Shown: positions 1 through 6,898 of the stretch, in pieces
How positions within the stretch are numbered: the stretch's first letter is position 1
How the letters are laid out: each line of letters opens with the position of its first letter
NCBI GenBank assembly: GCA_017936025.1
Contig: JAGBGL010000019.1
Location: 1-17,678, forward strand
Direction of reading: 5' to 3'
Length of the DNA stretch: 17,678 bases
Origin: Bacillota bacterium
GTDB lineage: Bacteria; Bacillota; Clostridia; Peptostreptococcales; Anaerovoracaceae
Program-made: the position numbers and the translations under genes
The notes under the pieces: generated by a model
Database searches by the model: none
Told to the model about the DNA's origin: nothing
What the model saw: the letters and a program-made list of their open reading frames with translations, nothing else

Positions 1-542
1 ATGCACTGTCTGTCGCTTGTCAGTTCTGCAGCCTTTCTTACTGCCTGACCCATCAGTTTTACTGCATCCATATTGATGCCGGCTTTAGTGGAGCCAACGT
101 TAACGGATGAGCATACAAAATCTGTTTCTGCCAGAGCGCGTGGAATAGATTCGATCAGTTCCTTGTCTCCAGGTGCGAAACCTTTCTGAACCAGAGCGGA
201 GTAGCCGCCGATAAAGTTAACGCCTACAGTCTTAGCAGCTCTGTCCAGAGTCTTTGCATATTTAACCGGGTCTCCGCCGGATGCACCTACCAGCATAGCG
301 ATAGGAGTAACGGAGATTCTCTTGTTTACGATTGGAATGCCGTATTTCTTTTCAATATCTTCGCCTGTTTTAACCAGGTCGCCTGCATAGCGGACGATTT
401 TGTCGTAAACCTTTTCGCAGGAACGGTCGATGTCGCTGTCACAGCAGTCAAGAAGAGAAATACCCATTGTAATTGTTCTAATATCCAGATTTTCCTCCTG
501 GATCATAGTTATCGTTTCCAGGATGTCATGTGTATTGATCAC
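1..542 (-). CDS. UPF0210 (DUF711) PFL-fold family protein, 5' part only
   Basis: Partial gene: the N-terminal 180 residues are present and the rest lies beyond base 1. The start is a GTG at 540-542, preceded by a strong AGGAGG at the right distance. The protein begins MINTHDILETITMIQEENLD and continues with segments such as GISLLDCCDSDID and NKRISVTPIAMLVGASGG, which I recognise as the UPF0210/DUF711 family, related in fold to pyruvate formate-lyase-like proteins. The biochemical role of the family is not established. It follows the ACT-domain UPF0237 gene with a 20 bp gap. This gene pair is conserved across Firmicutes, so a regulatory or sensing link between the two products is likely. No frameshift is seen. 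Family assignment is secure; function is unknown. Confidence 0.9.
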   Translation of the reverse strand, partial: MINTHDILETITMIQEENLDIRTITMGISLLDCCDSDIDRSCEKVYDKIVRYAGDLVKTGEDIEKKYGIPIVNKRISVTPIAMLVGASGGDPVKYAKTLDRAAKTVGVNFIGGYSALVQKGFAPGDKELIESIPRALAETDFVCSSVNVGSTKAGINMDAVKLMGQAVRKAAELTSDRQC

Positions 543-562
543 TTTATAAACCTCCTGTCAAT

Positions 563-826
563 TTAGATTCTGTGCATGGAATTAAAAATGTCTTCGTGCA
601 TTACGTGAATCTGCATTTCAGGCAGAACTTCAGCCAGTTCATTTTTCAGGTCTTCGATGCTGCATGTCATTTTGTCGATTTCTACCATCATGATCATTGC
701 AAAGTATTCCTGCATGATGGACTGTGTTACCTCAGCAACATTTGCCTGTACATTTGCGCAGACTCCGCTTACTTTAGCCAGAATGCCAACTGTATCTTTT
801 CCGATTACTGTTATTACTGCTTTCAT
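563..826 (-). CDS. ACT domain-containing protein, UPF0237 family
   Basis: An 87-residue protein made of a single ACT domain, starting MKAVITVIGKDTVGILAKVS. The pattern (I/V)TVIGKDxVGILAKVS at residues 4-20 is the first strand and ligand-loop helix of GcvR-like ACT domains. Such domains usually bind an amino acid at a dimer interface. The start is supported by AGGAGG six to seven bases upstream. It sits 20 bp before the UPF0210 gene, its standard genomic partner, and 57 bp after the radical SAM gene on the same strand. I see no clear terminator in that 57 bp gap, so read-through from upstream is possible. The ligand cannot be told from sequence. Confidence 0.93.
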   Translation of the reverse strand: MKAVITVIGKDTVGILAKVSGVCANVQANVAEVTQSIMQEYFAMIMMVEIDKMTCSIEDLKNELAEVLPEMQIHVMHEDIFNSMHRI

Positions 827-883
827 TTTTTCCTCCTGATATTTTATTCCGTTAAAGGTAATTATGTGTTTGTTTCAATTATG

Positions 884-1960
884 TTATTTTATCATAAAAT
901 CAGGGCTCCACGCAACTGACATGCCTATCAAAGTATCGTCCATATCGATAGCATTGAATTTGAATTCCAGTCCGGGATAACATGTTTCAAAATGTTTTTT
1001 ATTACAGCCCTTATGTCCGATCATTGCAGAAAACCATTTGCTGTTACTGTAAAAGCACACTTCTTTTGAAACGAATCTGTCCCAGCATGGTTCAACGTTT
1101 TCCGGCATGTTCTCACTGAGCAGGGCTTCCATTTTATCGCGGGCGATAGAGCCTTCTACCAGCTGCCTGAAAGCAGGGTGGAAGGTTGTGCCCTCGATGC
1201 TTCCGTTTTCGTTTATTATATCGGAACTTTTGAGGCCTACGCGTATGATGTTGATACCGGCATCAGTCAGTATACGGTACATTTCCTTTGTTCTTTCTAC
1301 GGCTTCTTCGGTAGTGAGCGGTGTGTATTTGCCGTTTCTGTACATTTCCATCAGCTCAGTATCTTCAATTACGATAGTAGGGTAGAGACGTGCGATCTGA
1401 GGTCCGATTTTAACGGCTTCCATAGCGGAATATATGCATTTTTCCATTGAGTCCTGCGGAAGTCCTATCATCAGCTGGATACCGAGTTCAAAACCATATT
1501 CCTTAATGAGGCTGCAGGCTTCGTATACGCATTTACTGTCATGTCCGCGGCCGGAAGCAGCAAGAACTCCGTCATCGAATGACTGTACGCCGAGTTCGAT
1601 CACGTCAACTTTATATTTTTTCAGATTATCGAGGATCTCATGACTGATATAGTCAGGTCGGGTGGAAAGGTGTATTTTATGGATGCGCCCGGACTCCTTA
1701 TATTCATGGGCTATTTCGAGATATGCAGACTGCTGCTCCGGAGGGATCCCGGTAAAGCTGCCGCCGAAAAATGCTATCTCGATGGTTTCCATACCTTCTC
1801 GTCCTGTCAGTGTAGAGAGCCAGGTTTCGATTGTGTTTCTTACTTCATCCAGTGTCACATCGGGACGGTGTGCGGTAATTGCTTTCTGGTTGCAGAAAAC
1901 GCAGTTGTTGGGACAGCCCTGATGAGGGATGAATACAGGTATTATTGCATGTTTTTTCAT
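884..1960 (-). CDS. Radical SAM protein, Elp3-like (elongator complex protein 3 family)
   Basis: A 358-residue protein using the ATG at 1960. An in-frame extension to 2047 exists, but its residues are hydrophobic, low-quality sequence and homologous proteins start near MKKHAIIPVFIPHQGCPNN. The iron-sulfur motif CxxxCxxC is C16-x3-C20-x2-C23 (GCPNNCVFC), followed by FFGGSFTGIP, the glycine-rich SAM-binding strand. The rest follows the Elp3-type radical SAM fold (STRPDYI, ELGVQSFDDGVL, GIQLMIGLPQD). No acetyltransferase domain of full-length Elp3 is obvious in the last third; the C-terminus instead resembles the extra domain common in clostridial members. The substrate is unknown; tRNA modification is a guess from the Elp3 relationship. 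No Shine-Dalgarno sequence precedes the start, and a -10-like TACAAT ends six bases before it. Confidence 0.85.
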   Translation of the reverse strand: MKKHAIIPVFIPHQGCPNNCVFCNQKAITAHRPDVTLDEVRNTIETWLSTLTGREGMETIEIAFFGGSFTGIPPEQQSAYLEIAHEYKESGRIHKIHLSTRPDYISHEILDNLKKYKVDVIELGVQSFDDGVLAASGRGHDSKCVYEACSLIKEYGFELGIQLMIGLPQDSMEKCIYSAMEAVKIGPQIARLYPTIVIEDTELMEMYRNGKYTPLTTEEAVERTKEMYRILTDAGINIIRVGLKSSDIINENGSIEGTTFHPAFRQLVEGSIARDKMEALLSENMPENVEPCWDRFVSKEVCFYSNSKWFSAMIGHKGCNKKHFETCYPGLEFKFNAIDMDDTLIGMSVAWSPDFMIK

Positions 1961-1966
1961 AAATGT

Positions 1967-1972
1967 ATTGTA
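1967..1972 (-). promoter_or_regulatory. Candidate -10 element for the radical SAM gene (leaderless)
   Basis: On the minus strand TACAAT lies at 1972-1967, leaving six bases before the ATG at 1960, so transcription would begin at or next to the start codon. The -35 position (about 1990-1996) has no good match, so this is a weak call. It overlaps the -35 of the divergent promoter on the plus strand. Confidence 0.3.
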
Positions 1973-1995
1973 ACATAAATAAATGGTAGTATGAT
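1968..1995 (+). promoter_or_regulatory. Candidate sigma-A promoter of the polysaccharide deacetylase gene
   Basis: TTGTAA at 1968-1973, 16 bp spacer, TATGAT at 1990-1995 on the plus strand. Expected transcription start near 2002, giving a leader of about 30 bases that includes AAGGAA at 2019-2024, correctly spaced for the ATG at 2034. The elements interlock with the candidate minus-strand promoter of the radical SAM gene. Confidence 0.5.
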
Positions 1996-2033
1996 ATAGG
2001 TAATAGACTTTTATGATTAAGGAAATGGCTAGT

Positions 2034-3266
2034 ATGAAAAAAGACAAACTATTGAAAATGTGGATAATAATTCTGCTGATAGCGGTGATCGATATGGGGC
2101 TGGGGACACTGATGTTCCATCACTCACTGAACCATATAACCGTCAGGGGTGACCGGAACGTGGCAGTGAACCTGTGTCAGATCTACGAGGATCCGGGAGT
2201 CGATGCGTACAGAGCAGGTCTTGATGTATCTGACAAAGTCAGAATCAGAGGCGATGTTGATACCGGAACGCCGGGAACATATACGGTCAGGTATTCGGTT
2301 GCAGGAATGACTGCCGAAAGAACTGTAGTTGTATCTGACAAAATGGATCCGGTGCTGAATCTCAGCGGAGGAAGCATCAGCATGAAACTGGGCGGAGAAT
2401 TTAAAGAACCGGGATTCGAAGCTTATGCTTCAGATGGAACTGATCTTACAGACGAAGTGAAGGTTGACCTGACAGGGCTCAATGAAGCCGGAGAACGTGA
2501 AATCATATATACGGTATATGATGACAGTGGAAAAGGAACACGTGTGACACGTGAAATCAGCGTGGAGCCGAATACTGATTATGGCGCCCCGGGACTGCCT
2601 ATCTGTATGTATCATTATGTATACGATGAAAACAATCCGCCTGAAGATCTGCAGAAAAGATACGGTAATTATATAAAACAGAGTGATCTCGAAGAAGAAC
2701 TGATGTGGCTGAAAGAAGAAGGGGACTATTTCCCTACATGGGAGGAAGTGCGTAAATATGCGGACGGCAGGCTGCTGCTTCCTGAAAAGAGTATTGTGCT
2801 TACATTTGATGATGCAGCATATACATTCTTGGAATACGGGATACCTGTCCTGGAAAAATGTCAGGTGCCTGCAACATCATTTATGATCACATCAAGCGGA
2901 GGAAAATCAAAAATCGCTGCATACAGCAGCGAATATGTAACATATGAATCTCATTCGCATAACATGCACCGCGGCGGCGGAAGCATCGGACACGGCGGTA
3001 TTTTCCCTGCTATGTCCAGAGCGGATGCGCTGGAAGATCTCAGGACATCTGTTGAAATCTGCGGAAACGGGGATGCTTTTGCATATCCGTATGGAGATTA
3101 CACGGAAGCCTGCTGTGAAATTGTAGAGGCAGCGGGATTCCTTTGTGCAGTTACGACAGAGTACGGAAAAGCAAAACCGGGAATGGACCCGTATAAGCTG
3201 CCGAGGGTAAGAATGATGAATGATCAGTCAATGGATGACTTTAAAGAAATGGTATCACCTAGGTAG
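2034..3266 (+). CDS. Membrane-anchored polysaccharide deacetylase with two Ig-like repeats
   Basis: I choose the ATG at 2034 (410 residues) rather than the in-frame ATG at 2013, because AAGGAA sits nine bases before 2034. An N-terminal signal-anchor spans about residues 9-28. Residues of roughly 40-105 and 112-180 form two Ig-like repeats of the DUF5011/bacterial Ig type (each with a YEDPGVDAY or FKEPGFEAY motif and a TYTVRY or IIYTVYD strand). The C-terminal NodB-type domain carries TFDDAA (D259, D260; the usual glycine after the aspartates is alanine), the histidine motif SHSHNMH (H307, H312 as metal ligand candidates), AYPYGDY around 350-356 and LPRVRM near the end. Members remove acetyl groups from cell-wall or extracellular sugars outside the membrane. 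The substrate, peptidoglycan or another glycan, cannot be told. The stop overlaps the convergent downstream gene by 12 bp. Confidence 0.88.
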   Translation: MKKDKLLKMWIIILLIAVIDMGLGTLMFHHSLNHITVRGDRNVAVNLCQIYEDPGVDAYRAGLDVSDKVRIRGDVDTGTPGTYTVRYSVAGMTAERTVVVSDKMDPVLNLSGGSISMKLGGEFKEPGFEAYASDGTDLTDEVKVDLTGLNEAGEREIIYTVYDDSGKGTRVTREISVEPNTDYGAPGLPICMYHYVYDENNPPEDLQKRYGNYIKQSDLEEELMWLKEEGDYFPTWEEVRKYADGRLLLPEKSIVLTFDDAAYTFLEYGIPVLEKCQVPATSFMITSSGGKSKIAAYSSEYVTYESHSHNMHRGGGSIGHGGIFPAMSRADALEDLRTSVEICGNGDAFAYPYGDYTEACCEIVEAAGFLCAVTTEYGKAKPGMDPYKLPRVRMMNDQSMDDFKEMVSPR

Positions 3267-3896
3267 TTCGATGATGCTGCCGATATCTTCAAGTTCATAA
3301 GAAGAAAAATATACAAGTTCTAAATCGCGGCTTTCTATGAAGGCTGCGATTTTTTCATGGTCAGGGTGCATTTCAAGGTTTCCGTTGAAGATGATTTTTC
3401 TGCCTATGCGGCCGGAAGCACCGCCAATGAAGCCGTAAGGAAAGTTTTTTAGCCGGATATGCCCGGGTTTTACAAGCAGAACATTAAGTTCACCATAACA
3501 TGATTTATATATACCTTCGTCTGATGTGATGATGCTGTTTTCATCAACAATCAGCACATTGCATTTTGTGTAGCCCTGAGAAACGTTGATTTTCACGGCG
3601 TTTTCGGCTGCAGCCATAAGATCGGGATCTGTATATTTTAGATTGTGGATGAAAAATCTGCCTGTGCATGCGGCGTTGTATCTTATGTTTTCAGGGTATC
3701 TTCTTCCGATTTTTTCAGGGCATCCGAAAAAGACCGGTTTGTTTATCCCAAGACTGCATATATAAATGTCAGGATGAGAATCGACCGGTTCGTAAGTGAT
3801 ACCTGCAGATTTTACTGTTTCAATGGTGTGGCCTTCGTTTATGAGAAAGTCACGGAGCAGCGGGTGTGCTGCTTCTGATATATAAATAGTACTCAT
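3255..3896 (-). CDS. DUF6873-type protein, probable GME/pentein-like fold
   Basis: A 213-residue soluble protein starting MSTIYISEAAHPLLRDFL. Stretches such as FPYGFIGGASGRIG and SYELEDIGSI, with repeated short strand-turn segments, match what I know of the clostridial DUF6873 family, described as related to guanidino-group modifying enzymes (pentein propeller). That link is from memory of the family and not proven by catalytic residues that I can point to here. No activity can be assigned. No Shine-Dalgarno is visible before the ATG; a poor TTGCCC - 17 bp - TAACCT promoter match ends six bases before it. The 3' end overlaps the deacetylase gene tail-to-tail by 12 bp. Confidence 0.65.
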   Translation of the reverse strand: MSTIYISEAAHPLLRDFLINEGHTIETVKSAGITYEPVDSHPDIYICSLGINKPVFFGCPEKIGRRYPENIRYNAACTGRFFIHNLKYTDPDLMAAAENAVKINVSQGYTKCNVLIVDENSIITSDEGIYKSCYGELNVLLVKPGHIRLKNFPYGFIGGASGRIGRKIIFNGNLEMHPDHEKIAAFIESRDLELVYFSSYELEDIGSIIELPR

Positions 3897-3903
3897 GGCT
3901 ACA

Positions 3904-3980
3904 GGTTACCATTTTTGTTCCTGATGGGCAATGATTACCGGAAGCTGTAAACAAATTCGAAATAGTGCCTGATGGTAACC
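3904..3980. repeat. 9-bp inverted repeat in the intergenic region
   Basis: GGTTACCAT at 3904-3912 is mirrored by ATGGTAACC at 3972-3980, with 59 bases between. The related string CCTGATGG appears at both 3920-3927 and 3968-3975. It lies between the DUF6873 start and the T-box promoter. It could be an operator for the divergent genes or chance; no regulator family is suggested. Confidence 0.3.
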
Positions 3981-4040
3981 GGAGCAAGTATGCATCGTGC
4001 ACGAATATGTGTAAATCACAAAAAATGTTCCAAAAAGTTA

Positions 4041-4068
4041 TTGACAACATACAAAATGGTGCTAAAAT
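4041..4068 (+). promoter_or_regulatory. Strong sigma-A promoter of the T-box leader
   Basis: TTGACA (perfect) at 4041-4046, 16 bp spacer, TAAAAT at 4063-4068. The expected start near 4075 puts the whole T-box structure inside the transcript. Confidence 0.8.
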
Positions 4069-4074
4069 ATAGAC

Positions 4075-4351
4075 AAATGCGAAGACGGGAAACCAGTAAG
4101 TTTATCAAAGACCTACAGAGAGCTGCCGGCCGGTGAGAGGCGCAGGACACCGATAGACCGAATACATTCCATGAGCAGTCCGCTGAACAGGAAACATCCA
4201 GTACTAAGTAGGCCGGAACGGGCCCACCCGTTACAGTGGGCGAGTTTGATAGAACTCAGTGAGGCTGTTTCCGTGAGGAGGCAGTGAACAGAGGTGGTAA
4301 CGCGGTATTATAGCTGCCCTCTGAACGTTATAGTTCGGAGGGCATTTTTTA
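4075..4351 (+). ncRNA. T-box riboswitch, tyrosine specifier (UAC)
   Basis: A complete T-box leader. Stem I: base GGGAA near 4088-4092 pairs with TTCC at 4167-4170; above it lies a specifier loop with the loop-E strand AGTA (4095-4098 area) facing GAATACA. A six-pair helix TTTATC/GATAGA closes the top of that loop. The specifier codon in the standard GAA-NNN-A context is TAC at 4163-4165, i.e. tyrosine. A GCCCAC/GTGGGC hairpin (4219-4240 area) is the stem III candidate. The T-box core GAGGTGGTAACGCGG is at 4291-4305; its TGGT tetrad predicts pairing to a tRNA with discriminator A, as tRNA-Tyr has. The competing terminator follows at 4316. Uncharged tRNA-Tyr should allow read-through into the symporter gene. 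Confidence 0.9.
4316..4351 (+). terminator. Intrinsic terminator of the T-box leader
   Basis: GCCCTCTGAAC (4316-4326), six-base loop, GTTCGGAGGGC (4333-4343), then ATTTTTTATT. The stem is 11 pairs with one wobble. Its left arm includes CCTCTG, which alternatively pairs with CAGAGG of the T-box core to form the antiterminator. Confidence 0.9.
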
Positions 4352-4387
4352 TTGTCCTTCATGTAAACAGAAAGGAAGGAATCATAT

Positions 4388-5929
4388 ATGTTTCTGAAAA
4401 TCAGTGTACTTGCGGTATTCTTTGCTATATTTGTTGCAATAGGACTATACTGCAGAAAACATTCTACAGACGTTAACGGATTTGTACTGGGCGGCCGTTC
4501 TGTAGGCCCATGGCTTACAGCATTTGCTTATGGTACTTCTTATTTTTCAGCCGTAATATTTGTCGGCTATGCAGGTCAGTTCGGATGGAAGTACGGGATT
4601 GCTTCCACCTGGATCGGTATCGGTAATGCGCTGATCGGATCCCTGCTGGCATGGGTCATCCTGGGCAGACGTACAAGAGTAATGACTCAGCATCTGGATT
4701 CGGCGACAATGCCAGCTTTCTTTGAGAAGAGATATGACAGCAAGGCACTGAAAGTAGTTGCTTCCGCTATCATCTTTATCTTCCTGATCCCATATACAGC
4801 ATCTTTATACAACGGCCTTTCAAGACTGTTCGCAATGGCGTTCAATGCAGATTACACAATTTGTATCGTTATAATGGCTGTACTTACAGCAATCTACGTA
4901 GTCGCAGGCGGATACATGGCCACAGCGATCAATGACTTTATTCAGGGATGCATCATGATCGTCGGTATCATAGCGGTTATCGCAGCGGTACTGAATTCAC
5001 AGGGCGGATTTATGGAAGCGCTTAACGGCATGGCGCAGGTTACAGATGAAACTGTAAGCACAACTCCGGGTGTGTTCAACTCTTTCTTCGGACCCGAACC
5101 TCTTAATCTGCTGGGTGTAGTTATCCTGACATCACTGGGTACGTGGGGATTGCCTCAGATGGTGCAGAAGTTCTATGCTATCGAAAGTGAAAAGGCTATC
5201 CATAAAGGAACAATTATTTCTACAATGTTTGCATTTGTAGTAGCAGGGGGATGTTACTTCCTGGGCGGATTCGGAAGACTGTTCTCTGACAGAGTGGATG
5301 TTGCGTCTGAAGGATTTGACGCAATAATTCCTGCAATGCTGGCGTCACTTCCTGATGCACTGATCGCACTTGTTATCCTGCTGGTGCTGTCAGCTTCCAT
5401 GTCAACACTGGCGTCTCTTGTCATCGCTTCCAGTTCTACGCTGACAATTGACTTCCTGAAAGATAATATCGTCAAGAACATGAGTGAAAAGCAGCAGGTT
5501 CTGAGCATACGTGTTCTGCTTGTGATCTTTATTGCAATTTCAGCAGTTATCGCAGTACTGCAGTATAAGAGCAGCGTTACTTTCATTGCTCAGCTGATGG
5601 GTATATCCTGGGGTGCTCTGGCAGGCGCGTTCCTGGCACCGTTCCTGTATGGTCTCTACTGGAAGAAGACAACAAAAGCAGCTGTATGGGCCAGCTATAT
5701 CTGGGGCGCCGGCATTATGATCCTGAATCTGCTGTTCAGGGATATGTTCCCGCTGCTGCTTCAGTCTCCGATCAACTGCGGTGCATTCGCAATGCTGGCT
5801 TCACTGATTATCGTACCTGTAGTAAGCTGGCTGACTCCTAAGATGAACAGAGAGCATGTAGACAAATGCTTTGAATGCTATGACAGAAAGGTATATGTAT
5901 CAGTTAAAGAAGCTTTAAGTGATGACTGA
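4388..5929 (+). CDS. Sodium:solute symporter (SSS) family carrier, candidate tyrosine transporter
   Basis: A 513-residue integral membrane protein with about 13 hydrophobic segments. It starts at ATG 4388 after a good AAAGGAAGG. Features of the SSS family (PutP/PanF-like) include the N-terminal FVLGGRSVGPWLTAFAYG loop leading into helix 2, an internal YVVAGGYMATAINDFIQG segment (compare GGxxAVxxTDxxQ in relatives), and the sequence LSASMSTLASL around residues 334-344, which corresponds to the helix bearing the Na2-site serines/threonines. The substrate cannot be read from these motifs. It is inferred from the leader, which senses tRNA-Tyr: T-box genes nearly always concern the cognate amino acid. 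Import of tyrosine or a tyrosine-containing precursor would fit. It stands alone, with a terminator just after it. Confidence 0.9.
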   Translation: MFLKISVLAVFFAIFVAIGLYCRKHSTDVNGFVLGGRSVGPWLTAFAYGTSYFSAVIFVGYAGQFGWKYGIASTWIGIGNALIGSLLAWVILGRRTRVMTQHLDSATMPAFFEKRYDSKALKVVASAIIFIFLIPYTASLYNGLSRLFAMAFNADYTICIVIMAVLTAIYVVAGGYMATAINDFIQGCIMIVGIIAVIAAVLNSQGGFMEALNGMAQVTDETVSTTPGVFNSFFGPEPLNLLGVVILTSLGTWGLPQMVQKFYAIESEKAIHKGTIISTMFAFVVAGGCYFLGGFGRLFSDRVDVASEGFDAIIPAMLASLPDALIALVILLVLSASMSTLASLVIASSSTLTIDFLKDNIVKNMSEKQQVLSIRVLLVIFIAISAVIAVLQYKSSVTFIAQLMGISWGALAGAFLAPFLYGLYWKKTTKAAVWASYIWGAGIMILNLLFRDMFPLLLQSPINCGAFAMLASLIIVPVVSWLTPKMNREHVDKCFECYDRKVYVSVKEALSDD

Positions 5930-5943
5930 TATCTGAATTACAG

Positions 5944-5973
5944 ACCGGTGTGCACAATTGCACGCCGGTTTTC
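5944..5973 (+). terminator. Intrinsic terminator after the symporter gene
   Basis: ACCGGTGTGCA (5944-5954), loop CAAT, TGCACGCCGGT (5959-5969), followed by TTTTC. Eleven pairs with one wobble. The poly-U tail is short. The downstream ZIP gene starts only 30 bases later, so partial read-through may feed it. Confidence 0.75.
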
Positions 5974-6004
5974 ATATGTTATAGGGAAGACGGAGGTGAT
6001 CTAT

Positions 6005-6781
6005 ATGCAGACACTGACCGTTATCCTTATTCCTCTGGCAGGAACTGTGCTAGGAGCTGCGATGGCGCTTTTCATGAGGAAAACTCTGAGCAGCGGATTT
6101 GAGAAATTCCTTCTGGGATTTGCGGTCGGAGTAATGATCGCAGCCTCAGTGTGGTCGCTGCTGATACCGGCAATAGAAATGGGGAGTGAGCAGTGCAGGG
6201 TCGGATGGCTTCCGGCTACTTGCGGATTTCTGACAGGTATCGGATTTCTTCTTGTGCTGGATACGGTTATCCCGCATCTGCATCTTTACAGCAGGCAGCC
6301 GGAGGGCCCGCGGAAAAATCTGTCCAGCTGTACTATGCTGTACCTGGCTGTTACTCTCCATAATTTTCCGGAAGGAATGGCAGTAGGTGCTATTACAGCG
6401 GGTGCGCTGTCAGGCGCTGACGGCGTCACAATGGCAGGCGCAGCTGTCCTTGCAACGGGGATTGCGATACAGAATATACCGGAAGGAGCGATTATTTCCA
6501 TGCCGCTCCGCAGCGGAGGAATGTCACGGGCAAAGGCTTTCGGATACGGAACATTATCCGGTCTTGCAGAACCTGCAGGTGCCGTGCTGACTATAATAGT
6601 AGCAGCGTGGTTGATACCTGTGCTGCCGTACTGCCTTTCTTTTGCAGCAGGTGCGATGATATATGTTGTAGTTGATGAACTGATCCCGGAATCAAGGAGC
6701 GATGACTGCTTTAATGTTGGTACCATAGGAACGGCACTGGGCTTTTCTCTGATGATGGTACTGGATGTGAGTCTTGGATAA
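6005..6781 (+). CDS. ZIP family divalent metal transporter (GufA-like)
   Basis: A 258-residue membrane protein of about eight helices. The ATG at 6005 is chosen because GGAGGTGAT ends four bases upstream; in-frame sequence further 5' lies inside the preceding terminator hairpin. The metal-site motifs are HNFPEG (H119-G124) in helix 4 and QNIPEG (Q156-G161) in helix 5. With these come LAEP (E189) and VVDELIPES in the following helices. The Q in place of the second His is typical of the GufA branch. Such proteins carry Zn2+, Fe2+ or similar ions across the membrane; which metal is not determinable. The variable loop between helices 3 and 4 has only a small His cluster (HLHLYS). It appears to be a single-gene unit with a terminator behind it. 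Confidence 0.92.
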   Translation: MQTLTVILIPLAGTVLGAAMALFMRKTLSSGFEKFLLGFAVGVMIAASVWSLLIPAIEMGSEQCRVGWLPATCGFLTGIGFLLVLDTVIPHLHLYSRQPEGPRKNLSSCTMLYLAVTLHNFPEGMAVGAITAGALSGADGVTMAGAAVLATGIAIQNIPEGAIISMPLRSGGMSRAKAFGYGTLSGLAEPAGAVLTIIVAAWLIPVLPYCLSFAAGAMIYVVVDELIPESRSDDCFNVGTIGTALGFSLMMVLDVSLG

Positions 6782-6794
6782 CGATTACATTTAC

Positions 6795-6838
6795 AGCCGC
6801 TGTGATGTGTAAAAGCAACAAATACAGCGGCTTGTTTT
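6795..6838 (+). terminator. Intrinsic terminator after the ZIP gene
   Basis: AGCCGCTGT (6795-6803) pairs with ACAGCGGCT (6824-6832) across a 20-base loop, followed by TGTTTTTA. Nine perfect pairs, with a loop longer than usual. Confidence 0.7.
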
Positions 6839-6862
6839 TATGTCCGGAAACCATATTTTGCA

Positions 6863-6891
6863 TTGCATTTACTGACATAATTCGATATAAT
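6863..6891 (+). promoter_or_regulatory. Sigma-A promoter of ung, apparently leaderless
   Basis: TTGCAT at 6863-6868, exactly 17 bp, TATAAT (perfect) at 6886-6891. The expected start is at 6898-6899, i.e. on the ATG of ung, and there is no ribosome binding site between them. Confidence 0.75.
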
Positions 6892-6898
6892 ACTCTTT

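Noticed and set aside
1961..2047. Extended N-terminus for the radical SAM protein
   Set aside because: The added 29 residues are hydrophobic and aromatic with no ribosome site, and family members begin near the ATG at 1960.
4163..4165. Alternative specifier codons in the T-box (AAT, ATA, ACA)
   Set aside because: Pairing of the helices above and below the loop and the conserved GAA before, A after the specifier place TAC in register; the TGGT tetrad also agrees with tRNA-Tyr.
4294..4476. 60-codon frame beginning in the T-box core
   Set aside because: It passes through the T-box terminator and overlaps the start of the symporter out of frame; the RNA structure explains this sequence.
5948..6004. 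GTG-initiated N-terminal extension of the ZIP protein
   Set aside because: It would begin inside the symporter terminator hairpin; the ATG at 6005 has a near-perfect GGAGGTGAT.
6286..6726. 146-codon open frame on the minus strand inside the ZIP gene
   Set aside because: It mirrors the ZIP reading frame, lacks a ribosome binding site and gives a composition (rich in A, P, S, I) typical of antisense shadow; the plus frame has diagnostic ZIP motifs.
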